A program made the translations under genes and the position numbers. A stretch of DNA of 64,000 bases, from the NCBI GenBank assembly GCA_905182995.1, contig CAJJDP010000124.1:250745-314744 (forward strand), read 5' to 3'. Below are positions 14,901-27,200 of this stretch, piece after piece (position 1 is the stretch's first letter; each line of letters opens with the position of its first letter). The notes under the pieces were generated by a model. That model saw only the letters and a list, made by a program, of their open reading frames with translations, was not told the DNA's origin and did not search any database. This stretch comes from Paramecium octaurelia. Its lineage: Eukaryota > Ciliophora > Oligohymenophorea > Peniculida > Parameciidae.

Positions 14901-16297
14901 ACCTTGCACTAATCTGAAAATGAATCTGTGGCTATCAAAGAAAATGATGATAAAGTGGATGTTGTTGTTGATGTGCTTGGGAATCTTAATAGACCATGTG
15001 TAAGTGAATATCTTCTTGAATCTACTTAAGTGATGGAAATCAATTCAGTTTCATATGGATTAATGATGTATCCCTTGGCTCCTTCGACGACTTCCTTGTG
15101 GATGAAATCTTCATGTTCAGTACTGAACAAATATGTGACACCCTTCTATTAGATTATCAAAAATTATTATGAAATAACTAAGGTAGCTGGGTATGCTGCT
15201 GTGAATTCCAAAATGTATGTATTTACTGGTACCTTGCCTTCAACGATTTGAATGTAATCATTGTACATGATGGCGATGACTTCCTTGACTGTTCCATCTT
15301 CTTGCAATAAGTAATCTACATCGAATTCATATGCCTAGTCCTTTGAAGCGACAATTCTGTCAACGAAACCGAATTCACCATTTCCTAAGAATTCTAAAAT
15401 ATAGATTCCATCTCTGGCTGTCAAGATGTAAACCAATCCATTCGGGAAGACTTTGAAATCGATCAAAGAAAAGTTCATCTTCTCTGGGTTTGCTACTTCT
15501 GTGATTACTCCCAAAGTTGGTGCATCCAAAACACTTTATAATCTTGGGGTGCCTTCGCTGTCTATGTAGAACACTTCAAGGAGAGATGATAAATCTAATC
15601 CTGTGCTTTGAGTGGCATATGCTGGTGTTGATCTAAAGAGGAATGTGTGATCATGTCCTAATTTATTTGTGAACACTATTGTCTATGAGATTCTCTTGGT
15701 GTTCACTCTGTAATTGTTGTAATTTCCGTTCTGATGGATTTTTGAATTTCCATTCTTGTCAACTATGAAAAATTTATTTGTGAATGGTAATTTCTGACTA
15801 TCAATACAATCCAATATGAATTTATCTTTGTTCAAATAGTCCACTCCCAAACATGAAAGGTATGAGCTTCCTGTTGTGATGCTGATCTTCTACTTGAATT
15901 GAGGAGGAGTAGCATTATCACCTTGAGCGCCTTCTGCGTAGAATAAATCTATTGAATCCAATTCCACCTCAATGAAGACAAAGTGATTCATCCACACTCT
16001 TTGTCCTTTCTCAGTCAAAGCACGAGAGGCTGTGACTCTGTTGATTGTTTCAGAGTGAGGCTTTGGACTGCTCAATTAAGCAAAGGGTTTCTGAATTTGA
16101 AACAATGACTAAGAAGGACTCAGAGTGTATGACAAATAGGCTCCCTCGAAGAAAGTATCTTTCAAATCCCATTCTAAAGTTTCGCCTGTAGAAGGGAACA
16201 CCTTGAGGGTACTAAGCTTGGTATCGCATGGCTAGAGTTTGAGCTACTCTCTGGCAGCCACGGCAATTACGATCAAAATTAAGATTTTTGATGTCAT
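11965..16297 (-). CDS. Large secreted family protein without membrane anchor, member 4
   Basis: ATG at 16297, one intron (12220-12247, 28 nt, TAG end), stop TGA at 11965-11967; spliced length 1,435 codons. The N-terminus (MTSKILILIVIAVAARE) is a signal peptide, followed by CDTKLSTLKVFPSTGETLEW, a block that recurs in the right-hand member. The family motifs are clear: SCLGVDYLNKDKFILDC and DFKVFPNGLVYILTARDGIY, the latter like a propeller blade. Near the C-terminus the stretches around NQYSTWTALNKA and LLASYLLP match members 5 and 6. Unlike members 2, 3, 5 and 6 the protein ends in an acidic tail (EETEEEEKSF...) with no hydrophobic segment, so it is predicted to be secreted, not anchored. It is divergent from member 5 across 130 bp. 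Function unknown. Confidence 0.85.
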
Positions 16298-16427
16298 CGC
16301 TTAAAATAAAAATAATAATATGGCACAATGAGTTTCAGAATATATATTTCTTCATTATGATGTCATATTATATGTGGAAAAATTAAACAAATCCTCCATT
16401 AATTAATTATTTATGCTATAAGCTCAT
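16298..16427. promoter_or_regulatory. Divergent promoter region between members 4 and 5
   Basis: Only 130 bp separate the two ATGs of oppositely oriented family members, so both promoters must lie here or within the coding regions. It is AT-rich. No specific element can be named. Shared regulation of the two genes is possible but is inference. Confidence 0.45.
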
Positions 16428-19400
16428 ATGTACATATTGGCATTATTGCCTATTATGGTTCTGTCGACTTGTAGTATGTGTTTATTTGTTATTCTCTAGC
16501 CACGGTTGAATTATAAGATCATGTCTACCCTACCATAAAAGAAACATTCAAATGGGATATCAGAAGATTTATTCAAGGTGATAATTTGAAGTATTAATTG
16601 GATTCTGCAACTTCTCTTTTCCAACTTGAATAACCCCTACATAAGCTAGATGAGAAGAATCATTTTGCTTGTAATAAGAATATTCATCAATTAGCATTCA
16701 TTGATATTATAGCCATAAGAGCTTTTGACATTCCAGAAACTGGTGCTTGGACCAATGATTTCGCATTCATGGGCCAAGATCTTGATGACTATTCATGGTG
16801 GATTTACTATACCGAAGGGTAATTAATAATTATATATCATACTAGAAAGTAAACAGAGATGAATGTGGCTCCAAAATTTGATAAAGAAATTCAATTCATA
16901 AGTAACAATCGTCAAATAAAATGCTTGGATCTTGAATACATCGACAGAGATACATTTTTAGTTGATTGTATCGAACCGTAACCTCAACCGGAAGAGGGTC
17001 GCTTACCAGGAAAGAATTACGTTTACATCATCAAGAAGGGAGATCCTCCCAAAATTATTTCAGAATTTACATATTCTAGAAAATATTTGACTGTGAATGA
17101 TAGAAAGGTATAATATCATGTCTACAATGCCCAAAATATCGGCGATGGCTTGAATGATGAGGAACCTCTTCGAATTTTACTTAGAGGTCAGTATGCTTAC
17201 GGAACACCAGGTAGCAGTCCAACTAACCTTGATGGAGATTGCATAATTGATTTGTTGAAAAATAATGACAAAAATGAAATTGTTGAAACTGCTCAACATT
17301 TGGATAGAGGATTATTGATACAAGATTTAGGCATAAAAGCAGAGGATTAAGAGAATTTTAAGTTTACTTTGATTGATTTTAAAGTAATGCCAAACGGTGA
17401 TATCTATGTATTGGATGCCTACAATGGTATCTACATTTATTACATCAATTCAAAGTCCGAATTCAAATATAAGGGTAAGATTGAAATCGGAGATGGCGCA
17501 ACAAATCCAGCCTATGCCTTTGATGTTAATAATAAGATTAACTAACAAGGAATAAGTCATGTTCACATTGCAGTGGTTCATTAGAAATCAGTGGTTGAAT
17601 ACATTGATGGAGTATAGAAAGGAGGATGGTTGAACGCATTTGAAGCTAAGCATCCTTCATTCATTTTTGCAAGTCAATAATTTTTAATTGTCAATCCAGG
17701 AGGAAACACATTCTTCATTTACAATTCAGATCATCAATTCCTCATTCACACAGAGACTTTGCTCACTAAAATATACTTGGCCAATCCCTATGAACCAGAT
17801 TTGATTGCTGTCACAAACTCATTCGCTTACAGATATGAAGTTGGTCATGCCAGATTGGTAGTCCATTCATTCGATGCTACACTTGGAGATAATGAAGTAG
17901 TATTTTCAGCCGTAGGATCAGACGAGAGAAGATGTTAAGCCTCTCTCAAGTATCAAATAATCAAGGAGGGTGACACCAACATTTATCCTGTTGATCATAT
18001 TCCCATCCCTAATATAATGTAATACCCTTCCGATCCAATAGAAGTTTAAGAATTTGCAGCAGGACCAAACTTGATTTACACAAATGGGGATGATTCACAA
18101 AAGGATCATGTTATTGTGGACATCCACACTGTTTGGGAATTGAATGTGACTGGATTGACTTATCCAACTATTACTGATGTGGCATATGCAGATATCCTTA
18201 TAGATCCACATTGGGTTGATGAACATAAGTTTTGGTTCCTCTACTAATTGCAATCAAATAAATAGATTGAAATCTTTGAGTGCACAACTCAAACTAAGGT
18301 ATCAAGAGATGTTCATTGCGAAGAACATTAAAAATTTAAGATTCCAAATTTATTGAATCCAATTACTTCTTAATTTGATTGGGATGCAGAAGAAGGTGAC
18401 GTATTAACACTTTAATTCCTCGAAAACGATTATTCAATTTCAATCTATGAGAGTACTCATGATTAGTCATCTCCATTATATTCTTTACCATAACCCCCCT
18501 TAGACCCAATACCTGAAAATAAGATTACTTCATTCAGTGTTTTGGGAAAAGCCATCTATATTGTGATGCAAAACAAAAAAGAAGTTGATGCTTGGTTTGG
18601 TTTCTTCCCAACTCCAACAAAACATGTTATTTCCAGTTAAACTATGAAGGATTAGGGAAGTGATAGAATATTTGAACCAAGGAAAGTGTTTGGAAATCCT
18701 GCCTTGAAAAGTGAATTTGTGTTGATTCTATCAAAAGATTGCATTTTCTTCGGAGACATGAGAAACTTCTTTACCTTAATTCATGTATTCGACATCATCC
18801 CTGATGCTGAAGTCAGAGCCTATTTGGGAATGAGAACAATCTTTATTGTTCAAAAGAGTGAAACCCAAGGATTCAAGATCCAAGAATACAATTATGAGAA
18901 ATTGAACAACATCTACTTGATGAAGGAATTACCCCTTTATGATTATGTCATCCAAAGTCCATTAACAACTGACTTCTGTTTTTAAACTGGATTCTTGTTT
19001 GTACGTGCTTTGGACCCAGCCTCATAGGAAACTGTGATCTTGGTCTATGAATCAAATGTCCTCTATCAATTGTCATTACACAAAGTAGTTCAAACACATT
19101 TGAAAATTAATGATGGTCAAATCATGAATATGGCTGCCGCTGGACATGACCAAATGTACATGTACGTCAACAATCAACAAAATGTCTAAAAGATGGTTGG
19201 ATTCTTAAGAGATGCCCTTGTCAATATAAAGCCATCACATCTATCCAATCAATATATCACCAATTTGGTCGCTACAGTCAATATCACCAATCAAGCAATC
19301 ACTAAGCCCATGTCAATTAAATATCCTGTTAAGTATATCAACACTCAAACCTATATTCAAGTCAATTAAGAGGAGTTGGCAAAACAAAACTCACAATTTG

Positions 19401-21067
19401 TATTCACCAATCAAGCAGCAGATCAATATTTATCAATTAACACAACTGGATGGTAAGGCGGATAGGTTATTAAATATGAAGCCATCTGTGATCAATGCGA
19501 ATCACATCTAATCTAAATGGTCAATCCAGTATATCATGTTACTGATGGATCAAACTATCAATAACACTTCGTTGATGGAGTTGCTGCTGGAAATGAAATG
19601 ATCTTCTAAACTATAGATTCCATTATATTACAAGATGCTGAAGGTAAATGGGTTGGAACACACAAATTACCAGTTGGAGTTGGTGCTGATTGTATATCCA
19701 TAACCGCAACTGAAGATGGAAGAGCTGTTTTCAGTGGATGTGAGGAAAGAGGAATTGTCAATATTTATCTTTCAATTTGTGATGGCAAAACATGCACTGC
19801 AGCTACACCCGCTTTGTAATAAGTTGCATAAGGAGCTAAACATCCATCCAAACTAATTTATAAAGATGGAATTCTCTTCATTTTGGATAATTACAATGAC
19901 AGACCTACCTTATATGATGGAACTGTTAGAGTTCACAAGGTCGGTCTTAACATTGAAGCCAAAACTTGGGATCTAGATGCAGGAAAAGTCATTAATTCAT
20001 AGTTCTTGAGCACTGAACTCAATATTCCATTTTAAGCCTCAGATTTTGATGTTATTAAATACGAAGTTGGTAATGTTAATTACTATAAACTTCTTTTGTC
20101 CAGTGCTCTTAAGAGATTATGGTTTGTTGATCTTTATTGGGATAATGGAACAATCAAATTTGGATAGCATGATAAATTTGAAATTTACAATTTAATAGGC
20201 AAAAATTTAGCAATTGAAGAAACCACTAGATTCTATTAAATTCGAGCAATCAAATCAACCAAAAAGGATAAGAAACTCTTGACTACTGCTTTGGTATCAA
20301 CCACTAATATGGCCACTTATGGTGTGACATTTACCTTCGATATTTCAGATCCTGTTAAAGGAGCACCCGTTGAGGCTGATGGAACCATTCCATTCTTGCT
20401 TGCCAATTATGGAACATGGAAATAACTCAACAAACTTACACTCTTTGAAGATCATGTTGCCATTGCATACACTAACGATAAGAGTATTTTAGTTGCTCTC
20501 TATCTATTGCCAACCATCGACCATAATGCTGTCTAAGAAGGCGAACCTAGAGTTATCACTCTTATTGGAGGTGAAGAAGATGAGTAAACTAATCAAATCT
20601 CTACTCAATTTGTCATGACTCTTTCAAAAGATGTTGCATTAGCAAGAGTACATTAAATTATTTAATTTTATAGCCTGTCCTCCATACCAACCTTGTATAT
20701 AACATTGCATAAAAAGAAAACATGCTAATCAAATATGGAGTCACTGATTTTCCAAGGTTACTCATCCAAAAGGGAGATCAAATCAAAGAACAAGTTGTAT
20801 CCATCTATGCTAAAAATGACTATGGATAAGCCAAAGGAGTCATTCGTTTAACCAAAAAAGATCCACCTGGCCCCAATCCTCCCAATCCAAACGATGACGA
20901 TTCGTAATTTTTACATTTTATATCCCTTTAGCAAAGGAAGTAGCAATTGGTGGTGGATAACCTTGATCGTTATCTTTGGAGTTGCAATCCTAGGTGTTGG
21001 TGGATACTTTGTCTATACAAAATATTTTAAATCCTCAAATGCCCCCTTACATGTTTAATCCTATTGA
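16428..21067 (+). CDS. Large type I membrane protein, family member 5
   Basis: ATG at 16428. Required introns are 16474-16499 (26 nt), 20648-20673 (26 nt) and 20904-20931 (28 nt), all GTA...TAG; a further in-frame 27-nt candidate begins near 16820. Stop TGA at 21065-21067; about 1,510-1,519 aa. The signal peptide is MYILALLPIMVLSTC. Family motifs are IKCLDLEYIDRDTFLVDC and DFKVMPNGDIYVLDAYNGIY. Near the end, LANYGTWKQLNK and LVALYLLPT align with members 4 and 6. A proline-rich linker, DDDSKGSSNWWW, a transmembrane segment (ITLIVIFGVAILGVGGYFV) and a short tail give a type I topology. It is the only member of the left cluster on the plus strand, so the cluster includes an inversion as well as tandem copies. 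Function unknown. Confidence 0.87.
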
Positions 21068-21466
21068 TATATCATAATAATAATTTAAATTATAAATTAT
21101 AAATTTAAGTCAAAGGCTCCATAGAATTTATCCTGAATTAAACAACTCGATTAGATTAGTATTTTATGATTATCAACTTTGTGGTTCTAAATAATTATTT
21201 ATTTAATAAATTAGTGCGGCTAAATAGTTGTCTCACTCTAATCTACAAATTAAATAATTATTTGGATAATATTCATAACATTTTAAATTCGAAGTTAATA
21301 ACTAAGTGATTTATCATTAATCAAAATGTAATTCATTAAGTATTTGTTCTTAATTAATTTATATTATTCTAAAATGACAAAATAAAAATCTCAAAATTCA
21401 TACTGCTTTAAATGTTTATAAATATATTAGAAATTTGTTTAATTATAAAACTGTTCAATATGAAAA
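21068..21466. other. Spacer between convergent genes
   Basis: About 400 bp of AT-rich sequence between the stops of member 5 (plus) and the Myb gene (minus). No gene is visible. It carries both 3' ends. Confidence 0.5.
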
Positions 21467-22284
21467 TCATTTCAGAGACTAAAGTATGTATCCCCTTGTT
21501 TCCACACTCCAATACTAACTTGATTGATTGTCTTCAACTACCTCATTTGAATTTTTGTTGAAATCCCAATCATATTGTATTTATTGTTCATCTGTGATTT
21601 GAATATTTTACTCCTCTTAAAAATTAACTTAATTTTGCACCTTCTCCATCTCATCAAAAGGCTTGACTTTGAAATACAGATTAGGCTTGTTCAAATATTT
21701 CTGCTTCAGGTAGGAATAGAAGCGATTCTTAATCATGTTCTCCTAATTATTTATGATAAAAAGCATACTGATCTTCCATGCAATTTCTCGGATATTTTAC
21801 TCCATTAAGACCCGCACTTCAGATATTCTTGGTATATCAATTCGTCTTCCACTTCTGTGATGGGTCCGTGATTTAGATTTGGATCGAGAACATTCTTGAA
21901 TCTCCGTCTCACCTGCTTACCCGATTTGATTTTCATACGTTCAGCTATCTCATTCCACGATGGCCCAAGCTCTTTATAAATTTTTAATAATGTTTCATCC
22001 TCCTCTTTGGTCCATCTTTTAGCCTTATTCAGTTGGAATCCCTGGCACAGTCTTATCCTTTTCCATCTTTGGCAACATTGAGATGCATTCCTTTATTCCA
22101 TCATCTATGCCACTCGAAGCCAACGATGTCCAAATAGTGACACATTTGCCATTAATTTCTTATCTTCCTCTAAAGTCCATTTAGTTCTAGTGAAGATGGA
22201 AGAATCTTTGATTTCACAACCCGTTTCAGCGTTTCTTGTTAAACGTTTACTAATTTATTTTCTAATCTTGCTCTAAGAGCTCAT
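21467..22284 (-). CDS. Three-repeat Myb/SANT DNA-binding protein
   Basis: ATG at 22284, one 26-nt intron (21743-21768, TAG end) and TGA at 21467-21469; 263 aa. Three successive Myb-like repeats are visible: RTKWTLEEDKKLMANVSLFG followed by HRWLRVAQMM and CCQRWKRI; then KRWTKEEDETLLKIYKELGP, SWNEIAERM and VRRRFKNVLDP; then GPITEVEDELIYQEYLKCGS with QWSKISEKL, split by the intron, then MIKNRFYSYL. The spaced Trp residues and the basic third helices are typical of R1R2R3 Myb proteins that bind DNA in the nucleus. A Gln-rich acidic tail follows. It is probably a transcription factor; targets are not visible. It is convergent with family member 5. Confidence 0.85.
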
Positions 22285-22412
22285 ATATGATATTTTAAAG
22301 AAGATTTAATTAATTTGAGAACTATCTGGTATTTTAAGTGAAAAGTTCAACTAATATAATTAAGATAAAAAAGCAATAACTTAAAATCAGAACATTAAGA
22401 AAATATCCTTGA

Positions 22413-22982
22413 ATGGAGGAAGTACAAAGCTACATTTAATATAATAATTCAATTCTAGAAAAATTCATGAAAATTATTAATTGCTAAATATTAGAAGTCA
22501 GCCGCATGAAACAAATTTATAGGTTTTTGCAATCCTTTGGGTGTGATTAAAAACCCTAAAATTAGATTTTCCATTATTTCACAAAATAATGGCTATTGAT
22601 GTATAGATATCAGAATTAGTTCAGCTTATTTCTCCATATTTCATTTTTGATCTGGAGTCCTCTTTAAGAATATTTCCTCAAAATTTCTTTGAATAATATG
22701 TCTATGACCTTCCAAAAAAAATTAAAAATAACACATAAAAATATTTATACATAACAACCTAATTATATTTCTAAAAAGCATAAAATAATAATTAATATTA
22801 AAAAAATCCTTTAGTACTCATAATCATCGTTTTAATTTTTTATAAAATAACTGATAGAAATTTTTCAGAAATTTAAATACCAACTGCACCTTTTTTTGAT
22901 TAAATAAGTAATTAATATTCTCAAGGAATTTTTCTTTCTAATTAATTTCCTAATACTGACTTCAAAATAATTCTCCTAATGA
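22413..22982 (+). CDS. Uncharacterised open frame of 189 codons (doubtful)
   Basis: An ATG at 22413 opens a frame without TGA until 22980-22982. The first 100 codons look moderately protein-like (MEEVQSYIQYNNSILEKFMK...); the second half is very K/I/F-rich and could be spacer. No domain, intron or neighbour relationship supports it. With one stop codon and AT-rich sequence, a frame of this length can occur by chance. Confidence 0.22.
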
Positions 22983-23469
22983 TAATTATCCACCTTTCAG
23001 AAACACAGATATATCAAATTCGAATATGTCACAAGGCGAAAACCAATGTAACTATTTTAGTCTAGAGACCCAAAAATAATTGTTAATTTTTCATTCTAAT
23101 TATTTTTCATTAAAAACTTAATTTATGCTTAATTATATAAATAAATTTTTCGTTGCTTTGTATAATTTCTATTTTTCCATTTAAGTAACATTAATTGATC
23201 TTTCGGGTCCTACTCAATAATGAAGGAGATTTTTTAGATTGTTATTATTAATTTGATTAAAAATATATTAGTCTTAGTAATTTGAGAATAACAAAAATAT
23301 AAATTAAATAATTGTAATTAAAATATTATAAATGAAAGAATATTAGGTTAGATAAATTGCTAATCCTTCTCTAAATTCATACTTTAAATTTTTAGCAATT
23401 ATAAGCTGTAATAAAACATTAGGAGTTTGGATTGTATATTATCCAAACATTAATAACAATTAACAAATG
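22983..23469. other. AT-rich spacer downstream of the VAP-like gene
   Basis: About 490 bp with no gene. It contains the hairpin listed at 23425-23448 close to the VAP stop codon. Confidence 0.45.
23425..23448. repeat. Perfect 8-bp inverted repeat
   Basis: GTTTGGAT and ATCCAAAC flank an 8-nt AT-only loop, 21 bp past the stop of the VAP-like gene. It could fold in the 3' UTR. A role in 3' end formation is speculative. Confidence 0.4.
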
Positions 23470-24243
23470 TCATAAATTGATTACTTATAAAATATGATTT
23501 TGGTAATGTAAACTCAAGAAAAAAGACACAAGTAAGGATAACAGGAAAATGAGTATATCCAATTTTCCCGATTTTGGTTTGATATTTGCTCTTTCAGTCA
23601 AAGTATTGTTGAATTTTTAAACATCTTGCTATCAATTTAATAACAATGATTACTAATTCTTATTCCTTCTTGGTGACTTCCTGTTGTAATACTTCAAATT
23701 TATTGCAAAAGTATTCAGCTTCGATTTTAGCCTTATCCGCAGTAGGAATAGCAATGACACGTGCAGGTTCTGCCTGTCCAAACTATTTATTAACTGATTG
23801 GAACATTTGACTTTGATTCCCTTGACTTTGAGCAACAATTTTTCTATCTTGAGTAAGAATAGCAATATTAATCTTTTATTTTTCAGACTTCCTCATTTTA
23901 TCCAAGAATATGGGCCCAACATCTTGAACCCCTTGAGGCAAGGTGGTTGTAATCAATAGCAATTTTTCATTAAAATCCTTGATTGAATTAATCTCAAGGA
24001 CTTTGCTATTAAGTATAATATTGACTAATTAACTCTGTCTGGGCTACACTATTCCCAAAGGGGGTTTGACCAAGAAAATGTTGAGATTGGTAGCTTTAAA
24101 CTTAGGATCACGATTGGATAAAGAAATACCTTATAAGCGATGGGTTGATGAGTATCATTATATAAAGTGATTGAAGAATGCATATTGTCTAGTTTATTGT
24201 ACTCGAAGTCGACTTGAGACGCACTCAATCTTAGCATGTCCAT
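23470..24243 (-). CDS. VAP-like MSP-domain ER membrane protein
   Basis: 239 aa from ATG 24243 to TGA 23470-23472 after removing introns 24101-24129 (29 nt, ends AAG, not TAG) and 23629-23653 (25 nt, TAG). The N-terminal half is a major sperm protein (MSP) fold: LRLSASQVDFEYNKLDN, HSSITLYNDTHQPIAYK, then FKATNLNIFLVKPPLGIVQP, matching the FKVKT...GI-x-P pattern of VAP proteins. A charged, coiled-coil-like region and a C-terminal hydrophobic tail (LDILIFLLSLLVSFFLSL) follow. This MSP / coil / tail-anchor order is that of VAPA/VAPB/Scs2, which sit in the ER membrane and recruit FFAT-motif proteins at contact sites. Its ATG is 21 bp from the stop of the upstream ferlin gene. The noncanonical splice is required to keep the MSP fold in frame. 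Confidence 0.85.
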
Positions 24244-24264
24244 TTTATAAATAATTTAATTAAA

Positions 24265-27200
24265 TCACTTCACAATAACATTAGCAATCAAAGGACCCAA
24301 GAATATCCATCCCACAGTGACACCTACAGTCAGAAGTAAAGCAGTTAAGAGGAACTTGCATATCTTATTATATAGATCGGGACCTTTGATCAAATTAGAT
24401 TACTACCCATAATCTCCTTAATAAAACCGAGTGGATTGGTGATATCAAATGACAATCGACCAGTAGGTTCATTCAATGGAGGGAACACATTCGGAGGATC
24501 TCTGCCAAATCCATTTGGTTTTTTCTCGGCCTCAGTGAGAGGTATCAACTCAAAAGAACACAAGACTTGTCCTTATGATATTTTCTATCCTTCCTCGTCC
24601 ACGGCATCTGGATGATATACATCCAACTAGTAAATGATATAAGTGTATAGGTATTACCCAAAGTCTGTCAGTTATTACACCTCCCTTCTCTCTGATTCGT
24701 TGAGTCAAAGATGTTGCTTAAAGTCTCTTGACAGCTTTGTCAATCATCTTGTGTGTATTCAAATTGAATGTTGTTTCTCCTATTAATTCATCTGATCCCA
24801 CAATGTCCTTGTCCCACAATTGAATCTTAAACTTATCAGTTCCGAATTCATCTGGAAGTGCTGGATAAGTTACTTTATTCTTGATTCTCCAATTAAAAGA
24901 ACCCTTAGCCCTGCATCTCCAATGAATATCCGTTTCTTGAAGTTCTTAGTTGGCAATTCCCGCTTTACAGTACAAATCGTTGCATTTCTCTAATTCGTCT
25001 TTGAATACACAATTTCTTGTCTCAAAAATAATTACTCTCAGTTCAAATTAATAGCGAGGAGGAGCAGTAATTTTAATCATGGGGTCTTTTTTGGCATAGG
25101 CCTTTTCTACCAAGTCAATCCATAATTACAATCTGCCTACTGAAGATCCGAATTCATCCTTTATATTTCTATTCTCAATTGGTTTCTTCTCAAATTAATG
25201 CCACATCACAGAAAAATATCTATCCTCCAAATCAATCAGGGAGGTACCCACTAATTCATCACCAATTGATTAGGCACTCCAAATTTCAGCTTCTATAATA
25301 GCTGATCCTGGAACTTCCATTTGCAATTCAAATGGAAAATAGAATTAAGGATTATTGGTACCTTGTCTTAATGAAAGCATTTTTAAATCATGCTCTTTTG
25401 TTGCAGTTCTTATTTTTATGTACAAATCAGGTGGTTCATCTCCTCCACTTTAAATATCGATTCCTGCTAGAATGTATAATCTGCATACATATTATTTGGG
25501 TCTCATCATTTTTATATACATTTCTTTCTTTTTCTCAATATCCTAACCAGGCTTGACCTCTAAAAACAAACATTTAAAATCACAGACTCTTGAAGGTCCA
25601 TTCTTTTCAGTTAAAAATTAGGTATCTTTGCCTCTACTCTACCCTGTCATTATTGTGTACTTGAGGAATTTCTTGCTAGTTTTCATTTTATCTTCCAAGT
25701 CATCAGGTAAGAACTTCCTGCCCTTCAACCATTCAGGTGTCACATCCAAGTCCTCTCCGTCGTCTGTATCAAAATCTTCATATGTTTCAATATCAATTGT
25801 TTTTTTCTTCTTTGGTAGCAAGGCAGCAAATCCAAATAGCTTCGCCTTCTTGGAACCCTTCGACAACATCTTCTTTTTCTGTTTGGGCTTCTTCACTGCA
25901 TCCATATTGTCTTTGGGACCAGAATTAACTGATAAGGCTTTTGAGGATACTTTGGATGCTTTGGAAAAGGATAAATCCGTTGGAACCTATAAGGTCTTTA
26001 AAGGTTATTGTGATTGAGGCAATTATTGAAGCTAATCAGACAGATTTGCTTACGGTTAGACAGCTTATACTTCTTGAATTTATTGTGATTGTCTACGACT
26101 TAATTCTGCTTAATTTTTGATGTGTTACTCAGCTTCGAAGACAACTCGTTAATCAACCTAACTTAACATTCTTATGCTTCTTTGAGATCCCTGAATGGGT
26201 GGTTAAACGACTCTCTACCCTATTTTCATCTACTATTGATCATTCATAGTTTTAGACTTTGGTTCTGAAGGTACTATTCTGGATTCATCCAAATTTGGTT
26301 GGAAATTGAAATCTTCAATCTGTTGTTGACTGCCTTAGCTGTATCCATTTCTATTTTGAATTGGGGATATGGGAATGGAGGGCGATTTTTATTAGAAATC
26401 CTGGGATTGGCCAAGTTTGTTGGATTATTATTTCTCAAGTTACTACTATTGCGATTGTCTTCTCTATTACAAATCATCATTTCTCTGTATAGATTACTAC
26501 TTCGATCTGGGTTATTGTTGTTCAGATTATCTACGAGACTGCTGCTTTTATAGTTATATTTCTTGCTATTATTCAATTTATTATTGTGATTATTATTTCT
26601 GTTATTATTCAATTTATTATTGTGATTGTTATTTATGTTATTATTCAATTTATTATTATGATTGTTATTTCTGTTATTATTCAATTTGCTATTATGATTG
26701 CTATTATGATTGCTATTTCTAAATTAATTGCTATTATTACGATGACCTCCTTGACTATTGAGGTTGTTATTCATTTACTACATTGACTTACTATTATGAT
26801 TCTCTTCTCTATTATTATGAAATAGATTAATTCCTTTATTCAATAACCTCCTGCTATTGCGATCCTCTTTTTGATTGAGACACCGGCTATTGTCCTACTT
26901 ACTATTAGGATATACTCCTTTGATCCCTCTATTGTTATTGATTTTGACTGGCTTGTTCATTGTTTTATACTCTCTCATTTTGTGATTAGGATTGTCTTAT
27001 TGATTAATGACTCTAGAGATTATTGTGAGATTGAATTGGATTGTTCTCACCTATATTATTATTAGATTAAGGTGGATTGTTCTCGCCTATGTTATCATTA
27101 TCCATAGGTCTAGTGACCCGCACTGGGATTTGTTCTTCTGGAGCATGTTCTTCCTTGGGAAACTGCTCGATAATGATGTTGCTTTGATTAGAGAAGTGGG

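Noticed and set aside
26274-26786. Asn-rich minus-strand and Tyr/Ile-rich plus-strand frames under the standard code
   Set aside because: They are other frames of the polyglutamine repeat in the ferlin gene, which is continuous in the ciliate code.
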